Notes under the pieces: generated by a model | Databases searched by the model: none | What the model was told of the DNA's origin: nothing | Seen by the model: the letters and a program-made list of their open reading frames with translations, nothing else | Assembly: GCA_958439725.1 (NCBI GenBank) | Contig: CAUBWJ010000008.1 | Coordinates: 22,350-86,349 of the forward strand | From: an uncultured Muribaculaceae bacterium | Lineage (GTDB): Bacteria; Bacteroidota; Bacteroidia; Bacteroidales; Muribaculaceae | Direction: 5' to 3' | DNA length: 64,000 nucleotides | Shown here: positions 48,649-57,231 of the stretch, piece by piece | Numbering within the stretch: position 1 is the first letter of the stretch | Layout: each line of letters opens with the position of its first letter | Translations under genes and position numbers: made by a program

Positions 48649-49338
48649 TCACTCATCGTGGCGATGAGGCTCGGCCGAAAGCCGGGCCACCTCGGTTATG
48701 CATCCCTGGGTCTTGTCGCCGATTTTCACCAGGATTTCAGTATCCAGAGGCAGGAATATGTCGACACGCGACCCGAATTTTATGAATCCGAGATGATCGT
48801 CGACATTGGCGTCGTCGCCGGGACGGGCGTAGGTCACGATACGGCGGGCAACGGCTCCGGCTATCTGGCGCACGAGGATATCATGCCCCTCGGGCGTCCG
48901 GATCACAACGGTTGTACGCTCGTTTTCAGTGCTCGACTTGGGAAGATAGGCGGAAAGGAAACGGCCGTTGTGATGGCGCACGAAGAGCACTTTGCCGTTG
49001 ACCGGGAACCAGTTGGCATGAACATTGAATATGGTCATGAACACGGATAGCTGAATCACACGGCGGTGGAGATACTCATCCTCGAAGGTTTCTTCAAGAG
49101 CCACCACCTTTCCGTCGACCGACGACACCACTGCCCTTTCGGGGTTGCCCGGAAAATGGCGGCGCGGACTTCTGAAGAAGTTCAGCACCAGAAGATAGAC
49201 AATGGCCGAGATGGAAGAGAACACAATGGGGATAGCCACCGGCCGGATAAACAACCAGGCCGGAATGTTGAGCATGGCCAACATCAGCAGCAGAATAATG
49301 AGGATGTTGGTGCCCTCCCTATGTATTTTTACTCTCAC
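48649..49338 (-). CDS. psd: Phosphatidylserine decarboxylase
   Basis: 229-residue PSD proenzyme that converts phosphatidylserine to phosphatidylethanolamine. Self-cleavage between G189 and S190 (IKFGSRVDIF) would create the pyruvoyl group. Two membrane segments (about 11-52) anchor it. MTIFNVHANWFPVNG is conserved in the short archaeal-type PSD branch. First gene of the psd-pssA-DUF4834-DUF2461 unit; a -7 element is just upstream. Confidence 0.95.
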   Translation of the reverse strand: MRVKIHREGTNILIILLLMLAMLNIPAWLFIRPVAIPIVFSSISAIVYLLVLNFFRSPRRHFPGNPERAVVSSVDGKVVALEETFEDEYLHRRVIQLSVFMTIFNVHANWFPVNGKVLFVRHHNGRFLSAYLPKSSTENERTTVVIRTPEGHDILVRQIAGAVARRIVTYARPGDDANVDDHLGFIKFGSRVDIFLPLDTEILVKIGDKTQGCITEVARLSAEPHRHDE

Positions 49339-49345
49339 TTTTATG

Positions 49346-49353
49346 CAAAGATA
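49346..49353 (-). promoter_or_regulatory. -7 element of the psd operon
   Basis: TATCTTTG on the minus strand, 8 bases before the psd ATG, implying a very short or leaderless transcript. It lies in the 45-base gap after glgB. Confidence 0.45.
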
Positions 49354-49383
49354 GCTAATAATTTTGATATATGAGGCGACGCC

Positions 49384-51663
49384 TTACTTTTTAGCCTTCG
49401 CGGAGGCCTTGGGAGTTGCCTTTGAAGCGCTCTTTGAGGCGGTTTTGGCCGCTGTTTTCGGAGCCGCTTTGGTGGCAGGCTTCGCAGCCTTGGCCTTGGG
49501 AGCTGCCTCCTTTGCGGCCTTGGCTTTAGGTGCGGCCTTGGAAGCCACTGCTGCCTTTGTCTCCTTCACCGACTTGGCCTCCTTGGCGGCTTTCGTTCCC
49601 TTGGCGGTCTTGGTTCCCTTGCCGGCGGAAGGACGGCGCAGACGGAGCACCTGAGCCGAGCGGGCGGGCAGATAAAGCTTGAGCCATTCTACGCCGAGCG
49701 GAGTGTAGAGGGGGTCGCTCTCGGTATAGTGAACCACCTTCTCGTCCACATTGCCGTAGCCTCCGAAAGCGGGATTGTCGGTGCTCAGCACTACCTCGTA
49801 GGAACCGGAGGGAGCAAGCACGCCGTAGTCGGAGAACGACTGCGAAGGGCTGAAGTTGAACACAAAGGCAAGATCGCCGCGACGGAAGGCAAGCACCTGG
49901 TCGGAATCCTTCTCCCAGAGTTTAACAACGGGAAGCGCCTGGAAGTTGTAGACTCCGGCTATGAGCTTTATCATGGCGTTGTCGAAATCGTTGAGATAGC
50001 AATATTTAAGTTCCTTGCGGTCAACGAGGTCCCACTGGCGGCGGGCATACTTGTAGCTCCAGCCATTGCCCTCGCGGGGGAAGTCGATCCATTCGGGATG
50101 GCCGAATTCGTTGCCCATGAAGTTGAGATAGCCGCCGTTGATGGTGGAGGCCGTGACAAGGCGTATCATCTTGTGGAGAGCTATGCCGCGCGCCACGGTC
50201 ATGTCGTCGTCATCCTTCATCATGTGCCAGTACATCTTCTCGTCGATAAGGCGGAAAATGACCGTTTTGTCGCCCACAAGCGCCTGGTCGTGGCTCTCGA
50301 CGTAGGAAATCGTCTTCTCGTCGGAGCGGCGGTTGGTAAGCTCCCAGAATATGGACGTGGGATGCCAGTCCTCGTCCTTCTTTTCCTTGAGGGTCTTTAT
50401 CCAGTAGTCGGGGATGCCCATGGCCATACGGTAGTCGAATCCTATGCCGCCGTCTTTCTGCGGGATGGCCAGACCGGGCATGCCGCTCATTTCCTCGGCT
50501 ATGGTTATGGCCTCGGGATTGACGGTATGGATAAGCTTGTTGGCAAGGGTGAGGTATGTAATAGCATTGGTGTCCTGACCGCCGTTGTAATAGTCGTCGT
50601 AGGAACCGAAAGCCTGTCCGAGGCCGTGGTTATAGTAGAGCATCGAGGTCACGCCGTCGAAGCGGAAGCCGTCGAAATGGTATTCCTCAAGCCAATATTT
50701 GCAGTTGGAAAGGAGGAAATGAATCACCTCGTTCTTGCCGTAGTCAAAGCAGAGCGAATCCCACGCCGGATGCTCGCGGCGCCCGTCGCCGTAGAAATAG
50801 AGATTGTATGAGCCGTCGAGACGTCCAAGGCCTTCCAGTTCGTTTTTCACGGCGTGGGAGTGCACGATGTCCATAATCACGGCTATGCCCATGGAATGGG
50901 CCGTATCGATAAGCGACTTCAGCTCCTCGGGGGTGCCGAAGCGGCTCGAGGCTGCAAAGAAATTGCTCACATGGTAGCCGAACGACCCGTAATAGGGATG
51001 CTCCTGAATGGCCATTATCTGAATGGCGTTATAGCCGTCGGCATGGATTCGGGGCAGGATATTGTCGCGGAACTCCGTATACGTGCCCACGCCCTCGCGC
51101 TCCTGGGCCATACCTATGTGGCACTCGTAGATAAGCAGAGGTTTGGTGTCGGGCTTGAAGTCGGTCACCTGCCATGCGTAAGGCTCGGGGGCCCACACCT
51201 GGGCTGCAAACAGATGAGTCACCGGATCCTGCACCACTCGGGTGGCGTAGGCCGGAATACGCTCGCCCGAGCCATCGGCCCAGCTCACATACATCTTATA
51301 GAAATCGCCGTGATGCAGGGCATCGGCCGGAAGGGTAATCTCCCAGACACCGTTGTTGCCGACACGATGAAGCTCATAACGTGCCACAGCCTGCCAGCCC
51401 GAGAAATCGCCCATCAGGCATATCGAAGTGGCTCCGGGAGCCCACTCGCGGAAAGTCCATGAACCGTCGGGATTGCGGTGAAGACCGAAATAATTGTGGG
51501 CGTTGGCAAATTCGTCGAGCGAACCGTTCTTTCCCGTAAGCTCCTTCTCCTTATTTATGGCATCGGCCATACGGCCTACAATCGCATCTGTGAACGGAGC
51601 GAGATAAGGGTCGTTTTTAACAAGGTTGGGAACTCGGGGTGATTTTGAGCGTGCAGTTGCCAT
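49384..51663 (-). CDS. glgB: 1,4-alpha-glucan branching enzyme with Lys/Ala-rich tail
   Basis: 759-residue GH13 enzyme that forms alpha-1,6 branches in glycogen. After an N-terminal CBM48-like domain (about 65-160), the barrel carries region I DIVHSH (265-270), nucleophile D336 in FRFDGV, acid/base E390 in AEEMSG and H458-D459 in ESHDQ. The beta domain ends near residue 677. The remaining 82 residues are almost only Ala, Lys, Thr, Ser and Pro (KAAPKAKAAKEAAPKAKAAK type), resembling histone H1 tails; the usual enzyme ends before this. The tail could bind nucleic acid or acidic polymer; this is inference. Likely monocistronic. Confidence 0.95.
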   Translation of the reverse strand: MATARSKSPRVPNLVKNDPYLAPFTDAIVGRMADAINKEKELTGKNGSLDEFANAHNYFGLHRNPDGSWTFREWAPGATSICLMGDFSGWQAVARYELHRVGNNGVWEITLPADALHHGDFYKMYVSWADGSGERIPAYATRVVQDPVTHLFAAQVWAPEPYAWQVTDFKPDTKPLLIYECHIGMAQEREGVGTYTEFRDNILPRIHADGYNAIQIMAIQEHPYYGSFGYHVSNFFAASSRFGTPEELKSLIDTAHSMGIAVIMDIVHSHAVKNELEGLGRLDGSYNLYFYGDGRREHPAWDSLCFDYGKNEVIHFLLSNCKYWLEEYHFDGFRFDGVTSMLYYNHGLGQAFGSYDDYYNGGQDTNAITYLTLANKLIHTVNPEAITIAEEMSGMPGLAIPQKDGGIGFDYRMAMGIPDYWIKTLKEKKDEDWHPTSIFWELTNRRSDEKTISYVESHDQALVGDKTVIFRLIDEKMYWHMMKDDDDMTVARGIALHKMIRLVTASTINGGYLNFMGNEFGHPEWIDFPREGNGWSYKYARRQWDLVDRKELKYCYLNDFDNAMIKLIAGVYNFQALPVVKLWEKDSDQVLAFRRGDLAFVFNFSPSQSFSDYGVLAPSGSYEVVLSTDNPAFGGYGNVDEKVVHYTESDPLYTPLGVEWLKLYLPARSAQVLRLRRPSAGKGTKTAKGTKAAKEAKSVKETKAAVASKAAPKAKAAKEAAPKAKAAKPATKAAPKTAAKTASKSASKATPKASAKAKK

Positions 51664-51766
51664 GGTAGTATTATTTTGCTTGAATTCAGTTACATAGGCC
51701 AGGTCAACGAGTGCAGTCGCGCTCCCCCGCGGGGTTGCGCGCCGTATCAGCGCCGGCTTATAGACA

Positions 51767-51774
51767 CAAACTTA
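51767..51774 (-). promoter_or_regulatory. -7 element of glgB
   Basis: TAAGTTTG on the minus strand, with a TTTG about 22 bp upstream, giving a GC-rich leader of about 100 bases that could fold. Confidence 0.55.
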
Positions 51775-51846
51775 ATTAAAAATACTCTGAAACAGCCAAA
51801 AACATAGCAAAAAAATCATAATGGCACTAAAAAAGCGGTCGTTGCA

Positions 51847-51877
51847 TTGGGATGCCGCAAAATAATGCTTACCTTTG
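51847..51877 (+). promoter_or_regulatory. Promoter of tRNA-Leu (TTG-N20-TACCTTTG)
   Basis: TTG (51847-51849), 20 bp, TACCTTTG (51870-51877), 24 bases before the tRNA. The -7 box and spacing are identical to the tRNA-Val promoter at 18556-18586. Confidence 0.8.
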
Positions 51878-51901
51878 TCGGCGCAAAACCGATTGCCTAA
51901 T

Positions 51902-51983
51902 GCCCGGATGGCGGAATCGGTAGACGCGACGGTCTCAAACACCGTTGGAGCAATCCGTGCCGGTTCGACCCCGGCTCCGGGTA
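51902..51983 (+). tRNA. tRNA-Leu (anticodon CAA)
   Basis: 82-base class II tRNA. Acceptor GCCCGGA/TCCGGGT (first pair G-T), anticodon stem ACGGT/ACCGT with loop CTCAAAC giving CAA, a variable arm and T-arm CGGTTCGACCCCG. CCA is not encoded. Confidence 0.95.
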
Positions 51984-51989
51984 CATTTT

Positions 51990-52030
51990 AAGCCTCTTAA
52001 CTTATTTAAGTTGAGGGGCTTTCTGTTTTT
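51990..52030 (+). terminator. Terminator of tRNA-Leu
   Basis: 15-bp stem AAGCCTCTTAACTTA/TAAGTTGAGGGGCTT with two T-G pairs and almost no loop, followed by TTCTGTTTTT. Confidence 0.85.
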
Positions 52031-52107
52031 CGGGTATAAACTGAGTAAATACTCCATATCTCGCCGATTTTCGCTAATTTGCCATTATCAAATCCGCAAT
52101 CGCCACA

Positions 52108-52440
52108 ATGAATTTCCTGCACTATCTATATGTAAAAGGAGAGGCCAATTTCCGTTTAGGCGGTCGTGGGTTAATCGTTGCGCCAATATGGTTATTTACG
52201 CTGTTTTTCTCCACTAAATTATTCCCCCCAGATTTATTCAATAAGTTTGGTTTCATAGCCCTTACCCTTTGCTTCTTAGCGGTAATAACCATGATTTCGT
52301 ATATCATCATTCCAAAAAAGAAGGTGAAGTTAAAAGCATGGGAGCGTAAATACAAAAAGATCACAAGTTTGTGGGCCTACTTATATTTCTTTTCTCCCCT
52401 TATTGCTTTATGGACTTACATGATTATCAGACTCGACTGA
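52108..52440 (+). CDS. Small membrane protein, unknown, in AT-rich segment
   Basis: 110 residues with three hydrophobic segments (GLIVAPIWLFTLFF, FIALTLCFLAVITMISYIII, LYFFSPLIALWTYMII) separated by a basic loop (PKKKVKLKAWERKYKK). No family recognised. Base composition is clearly richer in A and T than the core genes on either side, and codons such as TTA, AAA and ATT are common, which suggests acquisition by transfer next to tRNA-Leu. Expression may be read-through from the tRNA or an unseen promoter. Confidence 0.55.
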   Translation: MNFLHYLYVKGEANFRLGGRGLIVAPIWLFTLFFSTKLFPPDLFNKFGFIALTLCFLAVITMISYIIIPKKKVKLKAWERKYKKITSLWAYLYFFSPLIALWTYMIIRLD

Positions 52441-52993
52441 TTTCTTTTAACCATATCAATAATTATCTTAGCAAAGGCAATTAATTCAATGCCTTACATG
52501 CAATCCATCACCCCAAATGTCCAACCTGCCGAAAAATCCTAACCGCTTTTCATTTTATTTTATGTTTCTGCATATATTTGATGAATGGAAGCTGATGTTA
52601 TCACAAATTGTGATGTCAAATTCGGTCAAAATGGCCTATGCATTAAAGCAAACTAATTTACAATGAACAAACTATAGTTAGTCTAAAGTAAAACCAATGG
52701 TCAGAAACGAAATATCATACGTTTTTCCTACATCTATGTTTCAGCCGTCCAAAAAGAATTTTCAACAGGGACTTTATATTCCAAAATGGAACATCTAATC
52801 CCCAAAAATTGATGTGCTGAATCTGCACCTCAAATCGAAGAGACAATCCATGGTATATATTATATTCCTTCACAGAAACAATGATTTCAATGGAAAAGAA
52901 TGTCCAAGATGCCAAATTGGCACCTTGACCCATGTATATGTCTACAATCTCAAACAAACCGGAAATAATTAAATTACAAAACATAACTTTAAT
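52441..52993. other. AT-rich gene-poor stretch
   Basis: 553 bases of AT-rich DNA with no convincing gene, hairpin or repeat. The only candidate is a weak 89-codon minus-strand frame listed separately. An imperfect -7-like TAACTTTA lies at its right edge, just before the beta-lactamase gene. Confidence 0.6.
52715..52984 (-). CDS. Doubtful small open frame
   Basis: 89 codons (begins MFCNLIISGLFEIVDIYMG) in AT-rich DNA, divergent from the beta-lactamase gene and 9 bases from its start. No domain, signal peptide or clear start context. It may be a gene remnant or chance. Confidence 0.2.
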   Translation of the reverse strand: MFCNLIISGLFEIVDIYMGQGANLASWTFFSIEIIVSVKEYNIYHGLSLRFEVQIQHINFWGLDVPFWNIKSLLKILFGRLKHRCRKNV

Positions 52994-53911
52994 ATGAGAC
53001 TTTATTCACTGCTAATTTTATCGGCCTTTATTCTTTGTTGTTCTGCGTGTAAAGACAGCAGGCCGACTGACAGGCCGTCGCTGCGCGATGAGTTTTATGC
53101 ATTGGTCGATACTGTGCCGGGGACCGTGGGAATTGCATTTATCTGCGACAATGATACAGCAACCGTAAACAATGGGGTGAAATATCCCATGATGAGTGTG
53201 TTCAAGTTCCATCAGGCGCTGGGTGTGGCCGAGACTGTTGAGAAAAGAGGGAATACACTGGACAGCATGCTGCTTATCCACAGCAATGAACTTGACCGGG
53301 ACACATGGAGCCCCATGCTCAAAAAATATCCTGAGGGCGATTTCAACATCTCCATCAGCGAATTATTGGCCTATGCGATAACAAAGAGCGACAACAATGC
53401 GAGCAATCTGCTGTTCAAACATATCCTGTCGCCGGGCGAGACGAACGATTTCGTCAAATCCATAGCCCGCGACACCACATTCCAGATTCGCTATTCGGAA
53501 TCTGAGATGAAAGCCAATCATCCATTAAGTTATCTCAACCACACATCGCCGATGGCAGCCGCATCGCTGATGCGACAGGTGTTCGAAGAGCAATTGGTTG
53601 ACGCCGCCGCCCAGGATTCAATCAGGCATTATCTTTCGATAGTCACCACGGGGCACGACCGCCTTGGAGCGGCCGTGGAGGATGCCGACATTATGATATT
53701 CGCCCATAAAACCGGCAGCGGCTACCGTAACGAAGCCGGTGAACTGATGGCCCATAATGATGTGGGGTATTTCCGTCTCAAAGATGGCCGCAGCTACAGT
53801 CTGGCCGTCTTTATCCGCGACTTCCGGGGCAGCGAAGAGGAAGCCTCCGCAGTGATTGCAAACATTTCCAAATGCGTTTACAACCGCTTCAAGAATCCAC
53901 CAATACGTTGA
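52994..53911 (+). CDS. Class A beta-lactamase, subclass A2 type
   Basis: 305-residue serine beta-lactamase that hydrolyses beta-lactams in the periplasm. Nucleophile motif S68-V-F-K71, SDN loop at S132-D133-N134, omega-loop glutamates E169/E171 in SESEMKAN, and KTG at 239-241 in HKTGSG are all present, so it should be active. The pattern resembles the Bacteroidales CfxA/CepA branch, which includes cephalosporinases. The N-terminus (LILSAFILCCSACKDS) could be a lipoprotein signal with acylated C19. It ends an AT-rich segment next to tRNA-Leu and has its own strong terminator, consistent with transfer. Spectrum unknown. Confidence 0.92.
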   Translation: MRLYSLLILSAFILCCSACKDSRPTDRPSLRDEFYALVDTVPGTVGIAFICDNDTATVNNGVKYPMMSVFKFHQALGVAETVEKRGNTLDSMLLIHSNELDRDTWSPMLKKYPEGDFNISISELLAYAITKSDNNASNLLFKHILSPGETNDFVKSIARDTTFQIRYSESEMKANHPLSYLNHTSPMAAASLMRQVFEEQLVDAAAQDSIRHYLSIVTTGHDRLGAAVEDADIMIFAHKTGSGYRNEAGELMAHNDVGYFRLKDGRSYSLAVFIRDFRGSEEEASAVIANISKCVYNRFKNPPIR

Positions 53912-53938
53912 TAGCACTATGCGGTTAAATAATAAAAG

Positions 53939-53973
53939 GACCCCGTGGAGAGAGCACTGTTCTCCACGGGGTC
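53939..53973 (+). terminator. Terminator of the beta-lactamase gene
   Basis: Perfect 13-bp arms GACCCCGTGGAGA/TCTCCACGGGGTC with a 9-base loop. It is also located to stop the convergent GH3 gene. Confidence 0.85.
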
Positions 53974-54054
53974 ACTCATATTATGTCTTAGGGTCACCAC
54001 ATAGGATATCGACGATTCATGAAGTGACTGCTTTCGGACCGATAAAACCGGCGG

Positions 54055-56421
54055 TTATTTCGGTGCGGTGACGGTGGCGGTGGCGCGGAGGCGGATATCG
54101 TCGGAGGATGCGCCCACCATTATCTCCCAGGGAGCGGTTTCGAGGCGGCTCTGCATGTCGAGGCCTATTATTTCGAAATCCTTGGCGTTGAGCGGGAGAG
54201 TCACCTTAATGCTCTTGCCGGCGGGAACGGCCACACGGCTGAAAGCCTTGAGCTGCTTCATGGGCTGCACGGTCGATGCGTGTTTGGGACGGGCGTAAAG
54301 CTGCACCACCTCGTCGCCGTCGCGTGAGCCGGTATTCGTCACGGTAAGCGTTGCCGAAACAGGGACGCCGGTTGTCGGATCGGCTGCTATTTCCAGGCCG
54401 GAGTATTCAAACGTGGTGTAGCTCAGGCCGTAGCCGAAAGGATAGAGCGGCTTGGCGGAGAGTTCCACATAGTCGTGGAGCGACGGCGAACGGCGGTTGT
54501 AGTAAATCGGTATCTGTCCGAGGGCGCGGGGAACGGTATAAGGCAGTCGGCCCGAAGGGTTGAAGCTGCCGAATATCACGTCAGCAATCGCAGTGCCACC
54601 CTCCTGGCCGGGATAATAGGCGGTAAGGAGAGCGTTGGCGTTGGCTTCGGCCCAGGTTTTGTCGAGCGGACGGCCTTCCACATACACCACCACAAGAGGC
54701 TTGCCGGTGGCCTTCAGGGCCTCCAGAAGTTCCTGCTGGCGACCCATCAGCGTTAGGGTGGCGCGATCGTATCCCTCGCCGCTCTCCATATCGCTCACGG
54801 CATTGGCGTCGACCACGGCGGCGCCTGTTTCCTTATACGATGTCTTGAAATCGCGTGCGCTCGAACCGCCCACAACGGCCACAACCACATCGGCGCCGCG
54901 TGCAGCGGCCACGGCAGCGGGAATGTCGGTATTGGCGGTATCACGGATGGCACAGCCCTTCACATACACGATATTTTCCTTGGCGAGGTGGCTAAGGAAG
55001 CCGTGGCGCACGGTCTTCACGTTGCCCTCGTCCTGCGGGGCGGTATAGTCACCGAGCATATTGTATACATTGTCGGCGTTAGGACCAACGAGCGCCACTT
55101 TCACCTTCTTAGGGTCGAGCGGCAGGATGGAGCCGGAATTCTTCAGAAGGGTCACCGACTCGCGGGCCACGTCGAGCGCCACGTTGCGGTGGGAGTCGTT
55201 ACGCACCGCGCGGGCGGCCACAGCGGGGTCTACGTATGGATTCTCAAACAGTCCCATCTCGAACTTGAGCCTGAGCACCCAGCGCACTGCATTGTCAAGG
55301 TCGACCTCGGTGATTTTGCCTTCTTTCAACGCAGTGGTGAGATTGCGGAAAGCCTGACCGCCCAGGTCCACGTCAAGGCCGGCAAGCAGCGCATTTGTAG
55401 CGGCGCCCACCATATCTGGCACCGTGTGATGGCTGCCGAGAATGCCTTCGATGCTGTAGAGGTCGCTGACGGTGTAACCGCGGAATTTCCAGCGGTCACG
55501 CAGCAGGTTGGTGAGCAGCTCGCGGTTGGATGTACAGGGAACTCCGTCAACCGAGTTATACGAGGTCATCACCGAGAGCGCACCGGCATCTATAGCGTCG
55601 TGGAACGGCGGCAGGAAATAAAGATACAGGTCGCGCTCGCCCACGGTGGTGAAATTGCCGTTCTGGCCTCCTTCGGGGGCGGCATAGGCTATGAAGTGTT
55701 TCAGAGTGGCTATGGTGGAGTTGGGTTTGGCAAGGTCACCGCCGCCAAGACCGCGGACCATCGCGGCCCCGATTGTACCGGCAAGCTTGGGATCCTCGCC
55801 CATGGTTTCCTCCACGCGGCTCCAGCGGGGATCGCGCACAAGGTCGAGCACCGGGCCGTAGCTGATGTGGGCGCCCTGCGTGCGCACCTCATTACCGATC
55901 ACGCGGCCCACGCTCTCTATCAGCTCAGGGTTCCATGTGGCGGCCATTCCTATGCCTGTGGGAAACACGGTGGCGCCAATGGCCATGTGGCCGTGAGGAG
56001 CCTCCTCGGCAAGGAACATCGGTATGCCCAGGCGGGTATTCTCAATCACGTATTTCTGGATGGCATTGCCGGCCATTGCCGCAAGGCGCGGATTAAGGCC
56101 GTTGTCAAGCGTGCGCTGGGTCCAGGGGTCCGCGCGGTACACGGCCCACAGCATTCCCGGCTGCGCCTGCGCCATCAGTTCACGGAACTTCTGCGACACA
56201 GCCACGCTCTTGCGGTCGGCGCTCACGTCATACATCTCCCAGCCGAGCGGACACAGCAGCTGGCCCACCTTCTCCTCAACGGTCATGCGGCCTATCAGGT
56301 CGTCGAGACGCTTTTCAACCGGAAGCTTGGGATTAAGGAAATCGCCCTTGACCGAGCGCGCGTGCGCCCCGAGCGTGAAAACTGCGGCAAACACCGCGGC
56401 AAACAATAATTTCTTTCGCAT
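54055..56421 (-). CDS. Glycoside hydrolase family 3 (beta-glucosidase type)
   Basis: 788 residues from ATG 56421, which opens a signal peptide (MRKKLLFAAVFAAVFTLGAHA); the frame extends 16 codons further, into the promoter leader. The N-terminal barrel holds KHFIAYAAPEGG and the nucleophile D320 in GYTVSDLYSIEG. The alpha/beta sandwich follows (VALVGPNADNVYNMLGDY), then a fibronectin-III-like domain (FEYSGLEIAADPTTGVPVSA). It removes terminal beta-linked sugars in the periplasm; GlcNAc or xylose are possible alternatives to glucose. A -7 element lies upstream; it is alone on its transcript. Confidence 0.94.
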   Translation of the reverse strand: MRKKLLFAAVFAAVFTLGAHARSVKGDFLNPKLPVEKRLDDLIGRMTVEEKVGQLLCPLGWEMYDVSADRKSVAVSQKFRELMAQAQPGMLWAVYRADPWTQRTLDNGLNPRLAAMAGNAIQKYVIENTRLGIPMFLAEEAPHGHMAIGATVFPTGIGMAATWNPELIESVGRVIGNEVRTQGAHISYGPVLDLVRDPRWSRVEETMGEDPKLAGTIGAAMVRGLGGGDLAKPNSTIATLKHFIAYAAPEGGQNGNFTTVGERDLYLYFLPPFHDAIDAGALSVMTSYNSVDGVPCTSNRELLTNLLRDRWKFRGYTVSDLYSIEGILGSHHTVPDMVGAATNALLAGLDVDLGGQAFRNLTTALKEGKITEVDLDNAVRWVLRLKFEMGLFENPYVDPAVAARAVRNDSHRNVALDVARESVTLLKNSGSILPLDPKKVKVALVGPNADNVYNMLGDYTAPQDEGNVKTVRHGFLSHLAKENIVYVKGCAIRDTANTDIPAAVAAARGADVVVAVVGGSSARDFKTSYKETGAAVVDANAVSDMESGEGYDRATLTLMGRQQELLEALKATGKPLVVVYVEGRPLDKTWAEANANALLTAYYPGQEGGTAIADVIFGSFNPSGRLPYTVPRALGQIPIYYNRRSPSLHDYVELSAKPLYPFGYGLSYTTFEYSGLEIAADPTTGVPVSATLTVTNTGSRDGDEVVQLYARPKHASTVQPMKQLKAFSRVAVPAGKSIKVTLPLNAKDFEIIGLDMQSRLETAPWEIMVGASSDDIRLRATATVTAPK

Positions 56422-56497
56422 ATCTGTATTTATATCAAATCTAAGGTGTGCGGCACCGAAGGCAGGCATAAGCTTTTCATGGCATGCCGCATTTTTG

Positions 56498-56505
56498 CAA
56501 ATTTA
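56498..56505 (-). promoter_or_regulatory. -7 element of the GH3 gene
   Basis: TAAATTTG on the minus strand, 77 bases before the chosen ATG. It supports the inner start at 56421, since the outer ATG at 56469 is close to the expected RNA start. Confidence 0.5.
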
Positions 56506-56581
56506 GCCAAAATTTAAATTCCATTCATCCATCCTGCGGCATAAAAGCTCATTTTGTGTGTCTGTATTGTCAAACTTTCAC

Positions 56582-56589
56582 TATATTTG
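56582..56589 (+). promoter_or_regulatory. -7 element of the small secreted protein gene
   Basis: TATATTTG 36 bases before ATG 56625. The -33 element is unclear. Confidence 0.5.
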
Positions 56590-56624
56590 CGAAAAATGAC
56601 CAATCCTTTAACATCTTTACCGCA

Positions 56625-57116
56625 ATGAAAAAATCAAACTTACTATGGGTGCTTCTCGGAGCGTTCCTGATTACCTGCCTCGCTCCCCTTTCGCTCCAGG
56701 CCAAGAAAAAAGTGGATCTTTCCACTTACAAATACGCAGCCACCTATACCGACGACATGCGTTACCGTGGAAATGAAAAGTGGAACTACCGCAACACCGA
56801 GGCCACAATTCTCGAGGCCATCGGCAAGACCCGCCTGCAGCTGATAGAGAACACCGAAATCGCAAAGATGACCGACCTCCAGAAGATGCAGCTCCTGCTG
56901 GTGCGCTTCACTATGAACCAGCATGAACAGGACGGCACGATTACCGTAGACTTCATGTCGCCCGGCAACAAGAAACCCGTGACATCCTACCGCACCTCAT
57001 TCAAGACCGCAATCAACGCCTCCGAGGCACTCGAGAGCGCGACCGAACGCATAATCAAGAAAATCGAGAAAGATTTTCCGCCAGAGCCTGCCGACGGCGC
57101 AAACGCGGCCAAATAA
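56625..57116 (+). CDS. Small exported protein, unknown
   Basis: 163 residues from ATG 56625, with a signal peptide (MKKSNLLWVLLGAFLITCLAP to about 26, ending SLQA). The frame is open further upstream but includes the -7 element, so the inner start is preferred. The mature part is basic, with an alternating pattern (YKYAATYTDDMRYRG, ALESATERIIKKIEKDF) and no recognised domain. Its hairpin terminator follows, so it is a single-gene unit. Confidence 0.7.
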   Translation: MKKSNLLWVLLGAFLITCLAPLSLQAKKKVDLSTYKYAATYTDDMRYRGNEKWNYRNTEATILEAIGKTRLQLIENTEIAKMTDLQKMQLLLVRFTMNQHEQDGTITVDFMSPGNKKPVTSYRTSFKTAINASEALESATERIIKKIEKDFPPEPADGANAAK

Positions 57117-57137
57117 CAATTTACCGGAAGGAAACAT

Positions 57138-57179
57138 AAATCCGTGGGAACGCCATAGCCTCTTCCCGCGGATTTTTTT
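57138..57179 (+). terminator. Terminator after the small secreted protein gene
   Basis: Stem AAATCCGTGGGA/TCCCGCGGATTT (one G-T pair) followed by a run of T. Confidence 0.85.
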
Positions 57180-57231
57180 GTAAATTTGCGCTTCCAATGA
57201 TAATTATAACAGAAACTCAATCATTTTCATA

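Noticed and set aside
51902..53935. Integrative element with attL/attR at tRNA-Leu
   Set aside because: No integrase gene and no second copy of the tRNA 3' end was found; only the composition change supports it, so it is kept as a finding and not as an element.
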